Assembly (NCBI RefSeq): GCF_011302055.1
Contig: NZ_CP049871.1
Coordinates: 1,260,501 to 1,324,500 of the forward strand
Length of the DNA: 64,000 nucleotides
DNA from: Sphingomonas sinipercae
GTDB taxonomy: Bacteria > Pseudomonadota > Alphaproteobacteria > Sphingomonadales > Sphingomonadaceae
Reading direction: 5' to 3'
Shown here: positions 1 to 9,148 of the stretch, in pieces
Layout of the letters: each line of letters starts with the position of its first letter
Position numbering within the stretch: the first letter of the stretch is position 1
Translations under genes and position numbers: made by a program
The notes under the pieces: generated by a model
The model's database searches: none
Told to the model about the DNA's origin: nothing
The model's input: only the letters and a program-made list of their open reading frames with translations

Positions 1-819
1 CGCGGCTGCGCCGAGCAAGGCGTCGGTGATGGCGTGAAGAACGACGTCCGCATCGCTATGCCCGGCCAGGCCACGATCGCTGTCGATGGCGATGCCACCC
101 AGCGTGATCGGGCCGGGGCCGGCAAAGGCGTGAACGTCAAAGCCCATGCCGGTGCGCGGGACCAGGCGCCCGGTAATCGCGGCTTCGGCGCGCTTCCAGT
201 CGGCGGCGGTCGTCAGCTTGTCTAGCATCGGATTGCCTTCAACGGTTGCGACGCGCATGCCGGCGCTCCTGATCACGGTCGTCTCATCGGTCGGTGGGTC
301 GCCTGACCACTCCTCATACGCTTGTCGTAACGCGGGCAACTGGAAAGCTTGGGGAGTCTGGATCCGAACGATGCCGTCCCGCGGGACCGTATCCCGGAGC
401 TCCCCGTCGGCTCGGGCAAGCGTATCGCCGACGGCAAGCACCGGTGCAGCGCCTTCGAAGAATTCGAGCGGTGCAAGCAGCCGGTCGATCACTGCGGCAG
501 GGCAGAAGGGGCGGGCGGCGTCATGCACCAGCACCGCGTCCCCATCGATGGCGGAGAGGCCGGCCTGGACCGAATCCGCGCGTTCGGCGCCGCCTTCGAT
601 GAACGGGCCGACGTCGAGGCCAGCGAGCGCCGCTGCGGCGAGCCCGTGCTGCCCCGGCCCGACGACGACGCGGACCCCGGCGATCGCCGGATGCTCGGCC
701 AGCGCCTCGACCGCCCAGCGCAGCACGGGCTTCCCGGCGATCGCGCGATATTGTTTCGGCAAGCCGCCGCCCAGCCGCGTTCCGCTTCCGGCGGCGACGA
801 TGAGGGCAGTCGTTGTCAT
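1..819 (-). CDS. ispDF: Bifunctional IspD/IspF isoprenoid enzyme, partial at left edge
   Basis: The gene encodes the fused 2-C-methyl-D-erythritol 4-phosphate cytidylyltransferase and 2,4-cyclodiphosphate synthase of the MEP isoprenoid pathway. Translated from the ATG at 817-819, it gives 273 codons without a stop and runs off the left end. The N-terminus carries the IspD nucleotide-binding loop [10 protein letters not shown] followed by LPKQY, and later VHDAARP. After about residue 225 comes the IspF start GMGFDVHAF with the metal-binding Asp-x-His, then [11 protein letters not shown]. The rest of IspF is outside the window. The IspD-IspF fusion is common in alphaproteobacteria. The gene is divergent from dusB, only 50 nt away. 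Another MEP gene, dxr, lies at 37.7 kb. Confidence 0.93.
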   Translation of the reverse strand, partial: MTTTALIVAAGSGTRLGGGLPKQYRAIAGKPVLRWAVEALAEHPAIAGVRVVVGPGQHGLAAAALAGLDVGPFIEGGAERADSVQAGLSAIDGDAVLVHDAARPFCPAAVIDRLLAPLEFFEGAAPVLAVGDTLARADGELRDTVPRDGIVRIQTPQAFQLPALRQAYEEWSGDPPTDETTVIRSAGMRVATVEGNPMLDKLTTAADWKRAEAAITGRLVPRTGMGFDVHAFAGPGPITLGGIAIDSDRGLAGHSDADVVLHAITDALLGAAA

Positions 820-869
820 CGCTGGCGCCTTGCCCGTCCCGCGGCCCTCCTGTAAAGGCGCGGCTTCCC

Positions 870-1868
870 ATGACCTTGCTGAAGCCTATCGAGATCGGTC
901 CGGTCCGCATCGACGCGCCAGTCATCCTGGCGCCGATGACGGGCGTCACCGACCTGCCGTTCCGCAAGGTCGTGAAGCGCTTTGGCGCCGGCCTGACGGT
1001 CAGCGAGATGATCGCCAGCCAGGCGATGATCCGGGAGACCCGCCAGTCGCTGCAAAAGGCCTTGTGGGATCAAAGCGAGCAACCGGTATCGCTGCAGCTC
1101 GCCGGATGCGAGCCGCACGTGATGGCCGAGGCCGCCAAGCTCAACGAGCAGCGGGGCGTCGCCATCATCGACATCAACATGGGCTGCCCGGTGCGCAAGG
1201 TCGTCAACGGCGACGCCGGGTCGGCGCTGATGGCGAACCTGCCGTTGGCGACCCGGCTGATCGAGGCCACCGTCAAGGCGGTCAGCCTGCCGGTGACCCT
1301 GAAGATGCGGATGGGCTGGGACCACCAGAGCCTCAATGCGCCGGAACTCGCGAGGATCGCCCAAGACCTCGGCATCAAGATGATCACCGTGCACGGCCGC
1401 ACCCGTTGCCAGCTCTACAAGGGCAGCGCCGACTGGGCGTTCGTGCGCAAGGTCAAGGACGCCGTGTCGCTTCCGGTCATCGTCAACGGCGACATCTGCT
1501 CGGTCGAAGACGCCAGGGAAGCGTTGCGGCAATCGGGCGCCGATGGAGTGATGATCGGGCGGGGCGCCTACGGAAAGCCGTGGCTCCTCGGCCAGGCGAT
1601 CGCGGACCTGGTCGATGGCGGCAGCCGCGCCGACCCCTCGCTGGATGAGCAGCTCGACACCATGCTTGGCCAATATGACGAGATGCTGTCGCTGTATGGC
1701 CGCCACACTGGCGTCAATCTCGCGCGCAAGCACTTCGGCTGGTACACCAAGGGGCTCCCGGGCTCGGCCGAGCTTCGTAACCGCGTGAATCAGTTGGACG
1801 ATCCGGCTGACGTCATCGCCATGCTCAAGGGCTTCTACGCACCCTGGCTGACCCGCGCCGCTGCCTGA
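870..1868 (+). CDS. dusB: tRNA-dihydrouridine synthase, DusB/NifR3 family
   Basis: This FMN enzyme reduces uridine to dihydrouridine in the D-loop of tRNA. The 332-residue protein begins [10 protein letters not shown] and shows the family motifs [13 protein letters not shown] (FMN binding), [10 protein letters not shown] with the catalytic Cys106, VHGRTR, and the phosphate-binding [13 protein letters not shown]. An upstream in-frame ATG at 813 overlaps the divergent ispDF start, and its extra residues do not look like DusB. The ATG at 870 is therefore preferred; GTAAAGG lies about 9 nt before it. In many alphaproteobacteria this gene (historically nifR3) heads ntrB-ntrC-ntrY-ntrX. Here ntrB and ntrC are missing and ntrY follows after 61 nt. 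Confidence 0.93.
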   Translation: MTLLKPIEIGPVRIDAPVILAPMTGVTDLPFRKVVKRFGAGLTVSEMIASQAMIRETRQSLQKALWDQSEQPVSLQLAGCEPHVMAEAAKLNEQRGVAIIDINMGCPVRKVVNGDAGSALMANLPLATRLIEATVKAVSLPVTLKMRMGWDHQSLNAPELARIAQDLGIKMITVHGRTRCQLYKGSADWAFVRKVKDAVSLPVIVNGDICSVEDAREALRQSGADGVMIGRGAYGKPWLLGQAIADLVDGGSRADPSLDEQLDTMLGQYDEMLSLYGRHTGVNLARKHFGWYTKGLPGSAELRNRVNQLDDPADVIAMLKGFYAPWLTRAAA

Positions 1869-1929
1869 GGGCGTCGCATAGCGGTAATAGTGTGTTGTTT
1901 TTGCAACGGCGCATGCTAGGGCGCGAGCG

Positions 1930-4194
1930 ATGGATGCGCCCTCCGTTGAGTCGGACCTGGGATTGATCGACGGCGGCAGCTGGCTCGCTCGCCAGCGAGA
2001 GAGCGGCCGCTTTTACGATTATGCCGCCTGGGCCGCGGCTGCGACGCTCATTTTCACCCTCGGTTTCAGCATCTGGCTGCTTGAGAGGCCGGCAACGCCA
2101 GGGTCGCTGCTCTCGCCGGCGCTGATCGCGGCGCTGCTGATTGCCAACCTGATCCCCGCGATCGTGCTGATGGTCCTGTTGTCGCGGCGTTTCGCAATGG
2201 CCCACGCCGCGAGGGGAGGGCTCGGAACGGGCAAGCTGCACAACCGGCTCGTTGCCTTGTTCTCCGTCATTGCAGCAGTGCCGACCGTCCTCGTCGCCAT
2301 CTTCGCGTCGCTGCTCTTCCAGAGCGGCATGGAGTTCTGGTTCTCCGACCGTGCCCGCAACATGATCGAGAATACCGTCGAGATCCCGAAGGCCGCCTAC
2401 GCCGCGGAGGAAAGGCGCGTTGCCGACAACACGGTGACGATGAGCGCGGACCTTGCGGACTATCTCAAGCAGATGGCCATCGATGATCCGCGGTTCATCA
2501 CCGCATTTGGAGGCGTCCAGCTTTATCAGCGCGAGCTCTCCGAAGGCATCATTTTCACGTACGGCGCCGACCGGCAAATCCGCACCCTGGTTCTGGTCAA
2601 TCCCTACGACCGCCCGCTCGACACGGTGATAACGCCGGAACGCATCGCCCAGCTCAAGAAGCGGGACAGTGTGTCGATCAGTTCGTCGGACCGGATCGGC
2701 GCTCTGGCCAAGTTGGATTATGGTCCGGACACCTACATTTATGCGGCCCGGGTCTTCGATCCGGAGTTCCAGAAGCAGATCGATCGCGGCAATCAGGTGC
2801 TGAACGATTATCGCGCGCTGCTTGCCCGGTCCCGGACGAACCAGCTGCGATTCAACGCGGCGCTGCTGCTCGGTTCGCTGATCATCGTCGGCCTCGCCAT
2901 TCTGGCGGCACTGCGCCTGGCGGACCGGCTGGTTCGCCCCGTTGGGCAATTGGCCGCGGCGGCAGGCCGTATCGAGCAAGGCGATTTCTCGACCCGCGTT
3001 CCAGTCAACCAGACGGAGGACGAGATTCAGACCCTGGCAGCTGCCTTCAACCAGATGACCGATCGCCTGGAGGAGCAAACCGGCGCGCTGAAGAGCGCCA
3101 ATGCGCAGCTCGAAACGCGCCGGGCATTTATCGAGGCGGTGCTGTCGAGCGTCACCGCCGGCGTACTTGCCCTCGACGCGGCAAATCGGGTCCTGCTAAG
3201 CAACCGTTCGGCGGAAGAATTGCTTCGATCGGGCGAGGACACGATCGACGGCGCCCAACTTGCCCGCCTTTCGAGCGAACTGGCCGAATTCATGCTTGGC
3301 GAGGAGCGAGAGGCGAACGTCACGGTGACCGCCGAGGACGGACAGCGAACGCTGGCGGTCAAGCGGGTGCGCTATCAGGACGGCGCCGTGCTGACCTTTG
3401 ACGACATCACCGACCAGCTTTCCGACCAGCGCAGCGCTGCCTGGGCCGACATCGCGCAGCGCATCGCGCATGAGATCAAGAATCCGCTGACACCGATCCA
3501 ACTGGCGGCGGAGCGGCTGCAGCGCCGGTTCCTGCCGGAGGTTTCGTCGGACAAGGAAACGTTCGAGCGGTTGACTGGCACCATCGTCCGGCAGGTCGGC
3601 GACCTGCGCCGGATGGTCGATGAGTTCTCCAACTTCGCGCGGATGCCAAAACCGGTGTTCCGCCAGGAGAACCTGCACGAAATCGCCCGGCAGGCGCTCT
3701 TCCTTCACGAAGTCGCGCATCCGGGGATCACCTTCGCCCTGACCCCGGCCGTAGGGAATTTGCCGATGGTTTGCGATCGCCGCCAGCTCGGCCAGGCGCT
3801 GACCAACATCGTCAAGAACGCCGTCGAAGCTATTGAAACCAGGCGTTCGCGCGGCGAGCATCACCTTAGCGGCGATCGCATCGACCTGCGGCTGAGCAAT
3901 GAAGATGAGCAGCTGGTGATCGACGTCATCGATACGGGCATCGGCCTGCCCGAGGATCGGGAGCGGCTGACGGAGCCGTACATCACAACCCGCGTTCGCG
4001 GCACCGGACTTGGCCTCGCCATCGTCAAGAAGATCGTCGAGGAGCATTGCGGCGAGATCGCTTTCCTTGACCAGCCGGGCGGCGGCACCCGTGTTCGCAT
4101 TGCATTCGATTGTGCAAGGCTGGCCGCGCGCGAGCACGACCAAGCCGCGGATTTCACGCCGGACGCGAAGAACGACGGAAATACAGATGTTTGA
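1930..4194 (+). CDS. ntrY: Sensor histidine kinase NtrY
   Basis: The 754-residue kinase is the membrane partner of NtrX. Three hydrophobic segments lie near residues 31-50, 58-82 and 102-128, followed by an extracytoplasmic stretch and a fourth near 307-330. A HAMP region (about 331-385), a PAS-like region (about 390-480) and the dimerisation/phosphoacceptor helix with AHEIKNPLTP come next; the phosphorylatable His is residue 514. The ATPase domain has N-box NIVKNAVEAI, G1 DTGIGLP and G2 GTGLGLAIVKKIVEEH. Length and architecture match NtrY. The signal is debated in the family (nitrogen status, redox, envelope). ntrX begins 13 nt downstream, so co-transcription is likely. Confidence 0.93.
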   Translation: MDAPSVESDLGLIDGGSWLARQRESGRFYDYAAWAAAATLIFTLGFSIWLLERPATPGSLLSPALIAALLIANLIPAIVLMVLLSRRFAMAHAARGGLGTGKLHNRLVALFSVIAAVPTVLVAIFASLLFQSGMEFWFSDRARNMIENTVEIPKAAYAAEERRVADNTVTMSADLADYLKQMAIDDPRFITAFGGVQLYQRELSEGIIFTYGADRQIRTLVLVNPYDRPLDTVITPERIAQLKKRDSVSISSSDRIGALAKLDYGPDTYIYAARVFDPEFQKQIDRGNQVLNDYRALLARSRTNQLRFNAALLLGSLIIVGLAILAALRLADRLVRPVGQLAAAAGRIEQGDFSTRVPVNQTEDEIQTLAAAFNQMTDRLEEQTGALKSANAQLETRRAFIEAVLSSVTAGVLALDAANRVLLSNRSAEELLRSGEDTIDGAQLARLSSELAEFMLGEEREANVTVTAEDGQRTLAVKRVRYQDGAVLTFDDITDQLSDQRSAAWADIAQRIAHEIKNPLTPIQLAAERLQRRFLPEVSSDKETFERLTGTIVRQVGDLRRMVDEFSNFARMPKPVFRQENLHEIARQALFLHEVAHPGITFALTPAVGNLPMVCDRRQLGQALTNIVKNAVEAIETRRSRGEHHLSGDRIDLRLSNEDEQLVIDVIDTGIGLPEDRERLTEPYITTRVRGTGLGLAIVKKIVEEHCGEIAFLDQPGGGTRVRIAFDCARLAAREHDQAADFTPDAKNDGNTDV

Positions 4195-4207
4195 GGAAGG
4201 TTTCTGA

Positions 4208-5587
4208 ATGGCGCTCGAAGTGCTCGTCGTCGACGATGAGGCAGATATCCGCGAGCTCGTCAGCGGGGTTCTGGAGGACGAAGGGTATAGCGTCCGGACC
4301 GCGGCGGACAGCACCGGTGCGCTGGAGGCCGTGCGCGACCGGCGGCCGTCGCTGGTGCTGCTCGACGTGTGGCTGCAGGGATCCCGTCTTGATGGGTTGC
4401 AGTTGCTTGAAGAATTGAAGCGGCAGGACCCGAGCCTCCCCGTTTTGATGATCTCCGGCCATGGCAACCTGGACACCGCCGTCGCCGCCATCCGCGAGGG
4501 CGCCGTCGACTTCATCGAGAAGCCGTTTGAGGCAGAACGGCTGCTGCACCTCGTTGCCAGAGCCACCGAGACCGACCGCCTGCGCCGAGAGAATGCGAGC
4601 CTTCGCGAACAGGTCAGTCACGAGCAGGCGCTCGGCGGCAATTCGGTGACGATCAACTCGGTCCGGGCAACGCTTAAGCGGGTCGCCCCGACCGGCAGCC
4701 GGGTCCTCATCACGGGGCCAGCGGGGGTCGGCAAGGAAGTGGCCGCGCGGACCATCCACCAGTGGAGCACGAGGGCAGAGGGCCCGTTCATCGTCGTCTC
4801 GGCGGCGATGATGACGCCCGAGCGAGTGGAAGAAGAACTGTTCGGCATCGAACAGGACGACGTCAACCGCCCGGGCCTATTGGAACAAGCGCACGGCGGT
4901 ACCCTGTTCCTCGACGAAATCGCCGACATGCCACTGACCACGCAGGGCAAGATCCTGCGCGTGCTGACCGACCAGAGCTATCATCGAGTGGGCGGCCAGC
5001 GTCCGGTCAAGGTGGACGTGCGCGTGCTTTCGGCCACCTCCAGGGACCTACAGCAGGAAATCGACGCTAGCCGGTTTCGCGAGGATCTCTACTACCGGCT
5101 CAATGTCGTGCCGGTGAAGTTGCCGCCGCTGCGCGACCGGCGCGAAGACATTCCCGAACTGGCCAACCAGTTCCTCGCCCGCTTCGCTGCCGAGCGGCGC
5201 ATTCCGGCGCCCAGCTTCAGCGAGGAAGCGATGGCCGCGCTCCAGGCGCACGACTGGCCGGGTAACGTCCGGCAGCTGCGCAACATCATCGAGCGGACCG
5301 TCATCCTGGCGCCGTGCGAGCGGGTGGAGACGATCGAGGTGGACATGCTTCCGCCCGAAATCCTTGAGAGCCAGGGGCAGGCCGGGATGTCGAACCAGGC
5401 GATGCTGATCATGGGCAGTCCCTTGCGGGAAGCGCGGGAGTCGTTCGAACGCGAGTATCTCAAAATTCAGATTCGACGCTTCTCCGGCAACATCTCCCGG
5501 ACCGCCTCGTTCATCGGCATGGAACGTTCCGCGCTCCACCGGAAGCTCAAGGCGCTCGGTATCGGCGACAAGCGGGACGAGGAATAG
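4208..5587 (+). CDS. ntrX: Response regulator NtrX (NtrC family, without GAFTGA)
   Basis: The 459-residue regulator has a receiver domain (acidic pair near residues 9-11, phosphoacceptor Asp53 in LLDVW, Lys105 in EKPFE), an AAA+ domain with Walker A GPAGVGKE at 170-177 and Walker B FLDEIADM at 234-241, and a Fis-type helix-turn-helix near 415-455 ([19 protein letters not shown]). Loop 1, which contacts sigma54 through GAFTGA in true NtrC activators, reads [16 protein letters not shown] here. The motif is absent, so this protein probably does not remodel sigma54 holoenzyme. That is in line with what is known of NtrX in some alphaproteobacteria. It sits between ntrY and hfq. Confidence 0.92.
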   Translation: MALEVLVVDDEADIRELVSGVLEDEGYSVRTAADSTGALEAVRDRRPSLVLLDVWLQGSRLDGLQLLEELKRQDPSLPVLMISGHGNLDTAVAAIREGAVDFIEKPFEAERLLHLVARATETDRLRRENASLREQVSHEQALGGNSVTINSVRATLKRVAPTGSRVLITGPAGVGKEVAARTIHQWSTRAEGPFIVVSAAMMTPERVEEELFGIEQDDVNRPGLLEQAHGGTLFLDEIADMPLTTQGKILRVLTDQSYHRVGGQRPVKVDVRVLSATSRDLQQEIDASRFREDLYYRLNVVPVKLPPLRDRREDIPELANQFLARFAAERRIPAPSFSEEAMAALQAHDWPGNVRQLRNIIERTVILAPCERVETIEVDMLPPEILESQGQAGMSNQAMLIMGSPLREARESFEREYLKIQIRRFSGNISRTASFIGMERSALHRKLKALGIGDKRDEE

Positions 5588-5604
5588 AAAGAACAACCGC
5601 CGCA

Positions 5605-6099
5605 ATGGCCGACAAGCCGCTCAGCGTTCAGGATCATTTCCTCAACCAGGTTCGCCGATCGAAAACGCCGCTGACCATTTTCCTGGTCAAGGGCGTCAAG
5701 CTTCAGGGCGTCATCACTTGGTTCGATACCTTTTCGCTGCTGCTTCGCCGCGATGGGAATTCGCAGCTGGTCTACAAGCACGCCGTTTCTACCATCGTTC
5801 CAGTCGGCGACTTCGAAATCGTAGGCCTGACGGGGGAGGGGGCGAACGCCCGGCCAACGCTGCAGGATACGTTCCTGTCAGCCGCGGCGCGTGAGCATTC
5901 GGCAATGACGATCTTCCTGATGAATGGCGTCATGCTGCAGGGCGGTGTGACGGCCCACGACCAGTTTTCCTTGCTGCTCGAGCGCGGAACGCAGGCCCAG
6001 CTCGTCTACAAGCACGCTATTTCGACGTTGCAGCCCGCTGCACCGCTCCACCTGAGCGGCGAGCCGGATGTGGTGGCCCCAACGGAGGAAGAACGGTGA
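5605..6099 (+). CDS. hfq: RNA chaperone Hfq with two fused Sm domains
   Basis: Hfq binds small RNAs and mRNAs, normally as a hexameric ring of about 80-residue subunits. This protein is 164 residues and contains two complete Sm folds. Copy 1 spans about residues 1-68 ([32 protein letters not shown]). Copy 2 spans about 84-145 ([32 protein letters not shown]). Both keep the proximal-face Gln/Asp (Q9-D10 and Q87-D88) and the YKH signature (57-59 and 135-137). A 15-residue linker separates them and an acidic tail (PTEEER) ends the protein. A trimer of such subunits would give a pseudo-hexamer (inference). The hflX start overlaps the stop codon. Confidence 0.93.
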   Translation: MADKPLSVQDHFLNQVRRSKTPLTIFLVKGVKLQGVITWFDTFSLLLRRDGNSQLVYKHAVSTIVPVGDFEIVGLTGEGANARPTLQDTFLSAAAREHSAMTIFLMNGVMLQGGVTAHDQFSLLLERGTQAQLVYKHAISTLQPAAPLHLSGEPDVVAPTEEER

Positions 6100-7412
6100 C
6101 CATCGACGACACTGACGTCAACGACGTCACTCGGGGCGAGCGGGCACTGGTCATCGGGGTCGAGCGCCACGGCCAGACCAACGGGCGTTCGAGCGAAGCC
6201 CGACTGGACGAGGCTGCGGGCCTTGCCGAGGCGATCGGAGTCGAGGTTGTCGCCCGCAGAACCTACCGCCTTCGCCAAGTGCGACCGGCGACATTGCTCG
6301 GAAGCGGCCAGGTTGCCGAGATCGCACAACTGGCCGAAGAGCATGGCGCCGGGTTGGCCGTGATCGATGCCGCGCTGACGCCAGTGCAACAGAAGTCGTT
6401 GGAAGAAGGCCTGAAAACCAAGGTTATCGATCGTACGGGTCTGATCCTGGAAATCTTCGGCGAACGTGCGGCAACCGCTGAAGGCCGGCTGCAGGTCGAG
6501 CTTGCCCACCTCGATTACCAGGCCGGCCGACTGGTTCGTAGCTGGACCCACCTTGAACGCCAGCGCGGCGGGTTCGGCTTCCTGGGTGGCCCGGGCGAAA
6601 CGCAGATCGAGGCGGACCGGCGAATGATCCGCGACCGGATGGCGCGGATCCGGCGCGAACTGGAGCAAGTGAAGCGCACCCGGACCTTGCACCGCGACCG
6701 AAGGCAGCGGGCGCCGTGGCCGGTCGTCGCGCTGGTCGGCTACACCAACGCTGGCAAATCGACGCTGTTCAACCGGCTGACCGGCGAAGCGGTGGTGGCC
6801 GAAGACATGCTTTTCGCAACGCTCGACCCAACGATGCGCGAAATCCGCCTTCCGGGGTTCGACAAGGCGATCCTCTCCGACACCGTCGGTTTCGTCTCGG
6901 ACCTGCCGACGCAGTTGGTCGCGGCCTTTCGGGCAACCCTGGAAGAGGTCGCGTCGGCCGATCTGCTCATCCACGTGCGCGACATCTCCCACCCGGACAG
7001 TGAAGCCCAGCGGGCCGACGTCGAAGCTGTGCTCGAACAATTGGGCGTTGGCCGCGAAGAGGAGGGGGCCCCACCGCTGGTCGAAGCATGGAACAAGATC
7101 GACCTGATCGAGGGCGACGACCGCCAGGCATTGCTTAACGAAGCTTCCCGCCGCGCGGACGTCTTGCCGATTTCAGCGATCAGCGGCGAGGGGATCGATG
7201 CCTTAAAGGCCTTCATTGCCGAGCGCTTGCGGAGTGGATCCGCCATGCATTCGATCCGCATCCCGATCAGCGACGGCGGCAGGATTGCCTGGCTACACGC
7301 CCGCGGGGAGGTCGTCGGGCAGCGGATGCACGACGGCGAGGTCGAGATCGAGGTCCGGCTGTCGCCGGAGAATTGGGCGCGCTTCCAATCGCTCGTGGAT
7401 CAGTCGGTCTGA
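6096..7412 (+). CDS. hflX: Ribosome-associated GTPase HflX
   Basis: HflX is a GTPase that binds the 50S subunit and splits stalled or stressed ribosomes. The 438-residue protein starts at a GTG inside the hfq stop (GTGA overlap), so the two genes are translationally coupled. It has the N-terminal HflX domain ([20 protein letters not shown]), the conserved glycine-rich [15 protein letters not shown] at about 158-172, a coiled-coil linker, then the G domain: G1 GYTNAGKST at 215-223, G3 DTVGF, G4 NKID. The C-terminus ends soon after the G domain. hfq-hflX adjacency is ancient and conserved. The last 13 nt overlap the convergent mazG. Confidence 0.95.
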   Translation: MTIDDTDVNDVTRGERALVIGVERHGQTNGRSSEARLDEAAGLAEAIGVEVVARRTYRLRQVRPATLLGSGQVAEIAQLAEEHGAGLAVIDAALTPVQQKSLEEGLKTKVIDRTGLILEIFGERAATAEGRLQVELAHLDYQAGRLVRSWTHLERQRGGFGFLGGPGETQIEADRRMIRDRMARIRRELEQVKRTRTLHRDRRQRAPWPVVALVGYTNAGKSTLFNRLTGEAVVAEDMLFATLDPTMREIRLPGFDKAILSDTVGFVSDLPTQLVAAFRATLEEVASADLLIHVRDISHPDSEAQRADVEAVLEQLGVGREEEGAPPLVEAWNKIDLIEGDDRQALLNEASRRADVLPISAISGEGIDALKAFIAERLRSGSAMHSIRIPISDGGRIAWLHARGEVVGQRMHDGEVEIEVRLSPENWARFQSLVDQSV

Positions 7413-8137
7413 GCTGCCTTTGCTTCGGTCCAAAGCCGTTCCATCGATTCCAGATCCATCGCTTCGAACCCGGGCGCCGTCTCGATCGCACGGAAGCGGC
7501 GTTCGAACTTGTTGGTCGCTTTCCGTAGAGCGTCTTCAGGGTCAATGTTGAGATGCCGTGCGAGGTTCACGACCGCGAACAGCAGGTCGCCCAATTCCTC
7601 CTCGCGCCGATCCCGGTGCGTCTCGGCATCGAGTTCAGCCAACTCTTCATCGATCTTTGCGCGCGGGCCGGACTCGTCGGGCCAGTCGAAGCCGGTCCGC
7701 GCTGCCCGCCGCTGCAGCTTTGCCGCGCGATCCAGGGCCGGCAACGCCAGCGCGATGCCAGCCAAGGCGCTGTCGTCGCCGCCGCCGACACGTTCGGCGG
7801 CCTTGATCGCGTCCCAGCCAGGGCTTTCTGCCGCACCGCCGAACACGTGCGGGTGGCGGCGCTCCAGCTTGTCGCCGATGCGCCGCATGACGTCATCCAG
7901 CGTGAAAAGCCCAGCTTCTTCGGCCATTTGGGCGTGAAACACGACCTGCAGCTGCAGGTCGCCTAGCTCTTCGACGAGCGCGTCCATGTCGCCGCGCTGG
8001 ATGGCGTCCGCGACTTCGTAGGCTTCCTCGATCGTGTAGGGCGCGATGGTCGCAAAGCTCTGCTGCAAATCCCATTCGCATCCGCGCTGCGGATCGCGCA
8101 ACCGTCGCATGATGGAAACGAGCCGCTCGAGGCTCAT
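7400..8137 (-). CDS. mazG: Nucleoside triphosphate pyrophosphohydrolase MazG
   Basis: MazG hydrolyses (d)NTPs to the monophosphate and pyrophosphate and clears noncanonical nucleotides. The 245-residue protein shows the tandem MazG arrangement. The first copy has the Mg-binding pattern EEAYE then EELGDLQLQVVFH; the second has DEELAEL then EEELGDLLFAVVNLARHL. The N-terminal LRDPQRGCEWD is also typical. A TTG 12 nt upstream is in frame, but the ATG giving MSLERLVSIMRRLRDP matches the family better. It is convergent with hflX (13-nt overlap) and is separated from the minus-strand metG-tatD operon by a 76-nt gap. Confidence 0.94.
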   Translation of the reverse strand: MSLERLVSIMRRLRDPQRGCEWDLQQSFATIAPYTIEEAYEVADAIQRGDMDALVEELGDLQLQVVFHAQMAEEAGLFTLDDVMRRIGDKLERRHPHVFGGAAESPGWDAIKAAERVGGGDDSALAGIALALPALDRAAKLQRRAARTGFDWPDESGPRAKIDEELAELDAETHRDRREEELGDLLFAVVNLARHLNIDPEDALRKATNKFERRFRAIETAPGFEAMDLESMERLWTEAKAAQTD

Positions 8138-8213
8138 GAGGGCCCCCAAGCTCCGGCTAGGACACCGATATTCGCAAGTCTGATAATATGCATTATGTAA
8201 AGTGATGCAGCCA

Positions 8214-8387
8214 TCAGGGCTTTCCCACCATCAGGAACAGCCAAATTACCAGAATGAAGATCGCCACCCAGGCAAGGATCATCTTTACCGTCGCGCTTGG
8301 CTTAAGTCCGCGGCCGATGAGCGAGCTGCCCACGAAAACGGCGGCGACGATACAAAAGACCAGATAGGCCGCCTTGTCGCCGTTCAC
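8214..8387 (-). CDS. Small two-helix membrane protein (57 aa), function unknown
   Basis: A GTG start overlaps the stop of the upstream hydrolase gene (GTGA), so expression is probably coupled to it. The 57-residue product begins VNGDKAAYLVF (initiator read as Met) and has two hydrophobic segments: about residues 6-23, and about 35-53 (MILAWVAIFILVIWLFLM). They are separated by GRGLKPSATVK. I do not recognise it firmly. The pattern resembles the N-terminal membrane anchor found ahead of retropepsin-like (TIGR02281-type) aspartic proteases in alphaproteobacteria, but no protease domain follows. The overlap, hydrophobicity and clean reading frame support a real gene. Confidence 0.7.
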   Translation of the reverse strand: MNGDKAAYLVFCIVAAVFVGSSLIGRGLKPSATVKMILAWVAIFILVIWLFLMVGKP

Positions 8388-9148
8388 AGCGCGATCTCCA
8401 GTCCGTCGAATGCCGGCGCTGCCCAGTCCGGAAGCTCCGCGACCAGAGTCCGATAGTCCATGCTGTTGTTCATATGGCTCAAGTAGAGCGCACCGATCCG
8501 CAGCTCGCGGGCCCAGCCGAGCACCGCGTCCAGGTGCGCGTGCGTCGGATGCGGCCGCCGTTGCAGGCAATCGCAAATCATGACGTCTGCAGCTTCGTAC
8601 TGCGTTGCCATGTCGGGCGTCATCTCGTGGAAATCGATGGCATAAACCGCCCGGTGGCCGCCTTCCTCGAAGCGCAGGCCAAGCGAGGTGATTTCGCCGT
8701 GAGGCTGGTCGACGACGGCCACGTCGACGGAACCGAACCGCGTGAATTCCGCAACATCGCGTCCTTCTACGACCGGAATGTAAAACGACGAAGCATTGAA
8801 GGCATAACCGAAACGTTGCCCGAGTTTCCCCACCACATCCGGGCGCGCATAGAGCGGGATCGCGCCACCGGCGTGCTGGGCGACGGTCCGAAGTTCATCG
8901 ATGCCGTGGCAATGGTCGGCATGGTCGTGGGTGACGACGACGGCGTCCAAAGTGCCGATTTCCGCCGCCAGCAGTTGCTGGCGCAAGTCGGGACCGCAGT
9001 CCACCAGCAAGCGCTTACGGCCGCTCTCAACGACCACCGAGCAGCGGGTGCGACGGTTGCGCGGCTCTTGCGGGTCGCACTGGCCCCAATCGGGACCAAT
9101 CCGGGGCACGCCGGCCGAAGTGCCGCAGCCCAGGATGCGAAGCTTCAA
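8384..9148 (-). CDS. MBL-fold metallohydrolase, PhnP-like
   Basis: The 254-residue protein has the metallo-beta-lactamase fold. It shows an N-terminal LGCGTSAGVPRIG, DCGPDLR, the metal-binding THDHADHCHGIDEL, and distal metal ligands in AIDFHEM, ICDCLQ, HPTHAHLD and LYLSHMNN. That set and length match the PhnP/Lpp cyclic-phosphate phosphodiesterase branch. No phn genes are near, so a carbon-phosphorus lyase role is unlikely; it may act on nucleotides or cyclic phosphates (inference). The start overlaps the tatD stop by 4 nt. The gene is regularly found after metG-tatD in alphaproteobacteria. Confidence 0.85.
   Translation of the reverse strand: MKLRILGCGTSAGVPRIGPDWGQCDPQEPRNRRTRCSVVVESGRKRLLVDCGPDLRQQLLAAEIGTLDAVVVTHDHADHCHGIDELRTVAQHAGGAIPLYARPDVVGKLGQRFGYAFNASSFYIPVVEGRDVAEFTRFGSVDVAVVDQPHGEITSLGLRFEEGGHRAVYAIDFHEMTPDMATQYEAADVMICDCLQRRPHPTHAHLDAVLGWARELRIGALYLSHMNNSMDYRTLVAELPDWAAPAFDGLEIAL

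Noticed and set aside
8384..9148. Carbon-phosphorus lyase accessory gene phnP
   Set aside because: The fold matches PhnP, but there are no other phn genes, and its place in the metG-tatD operon argues for a different role.
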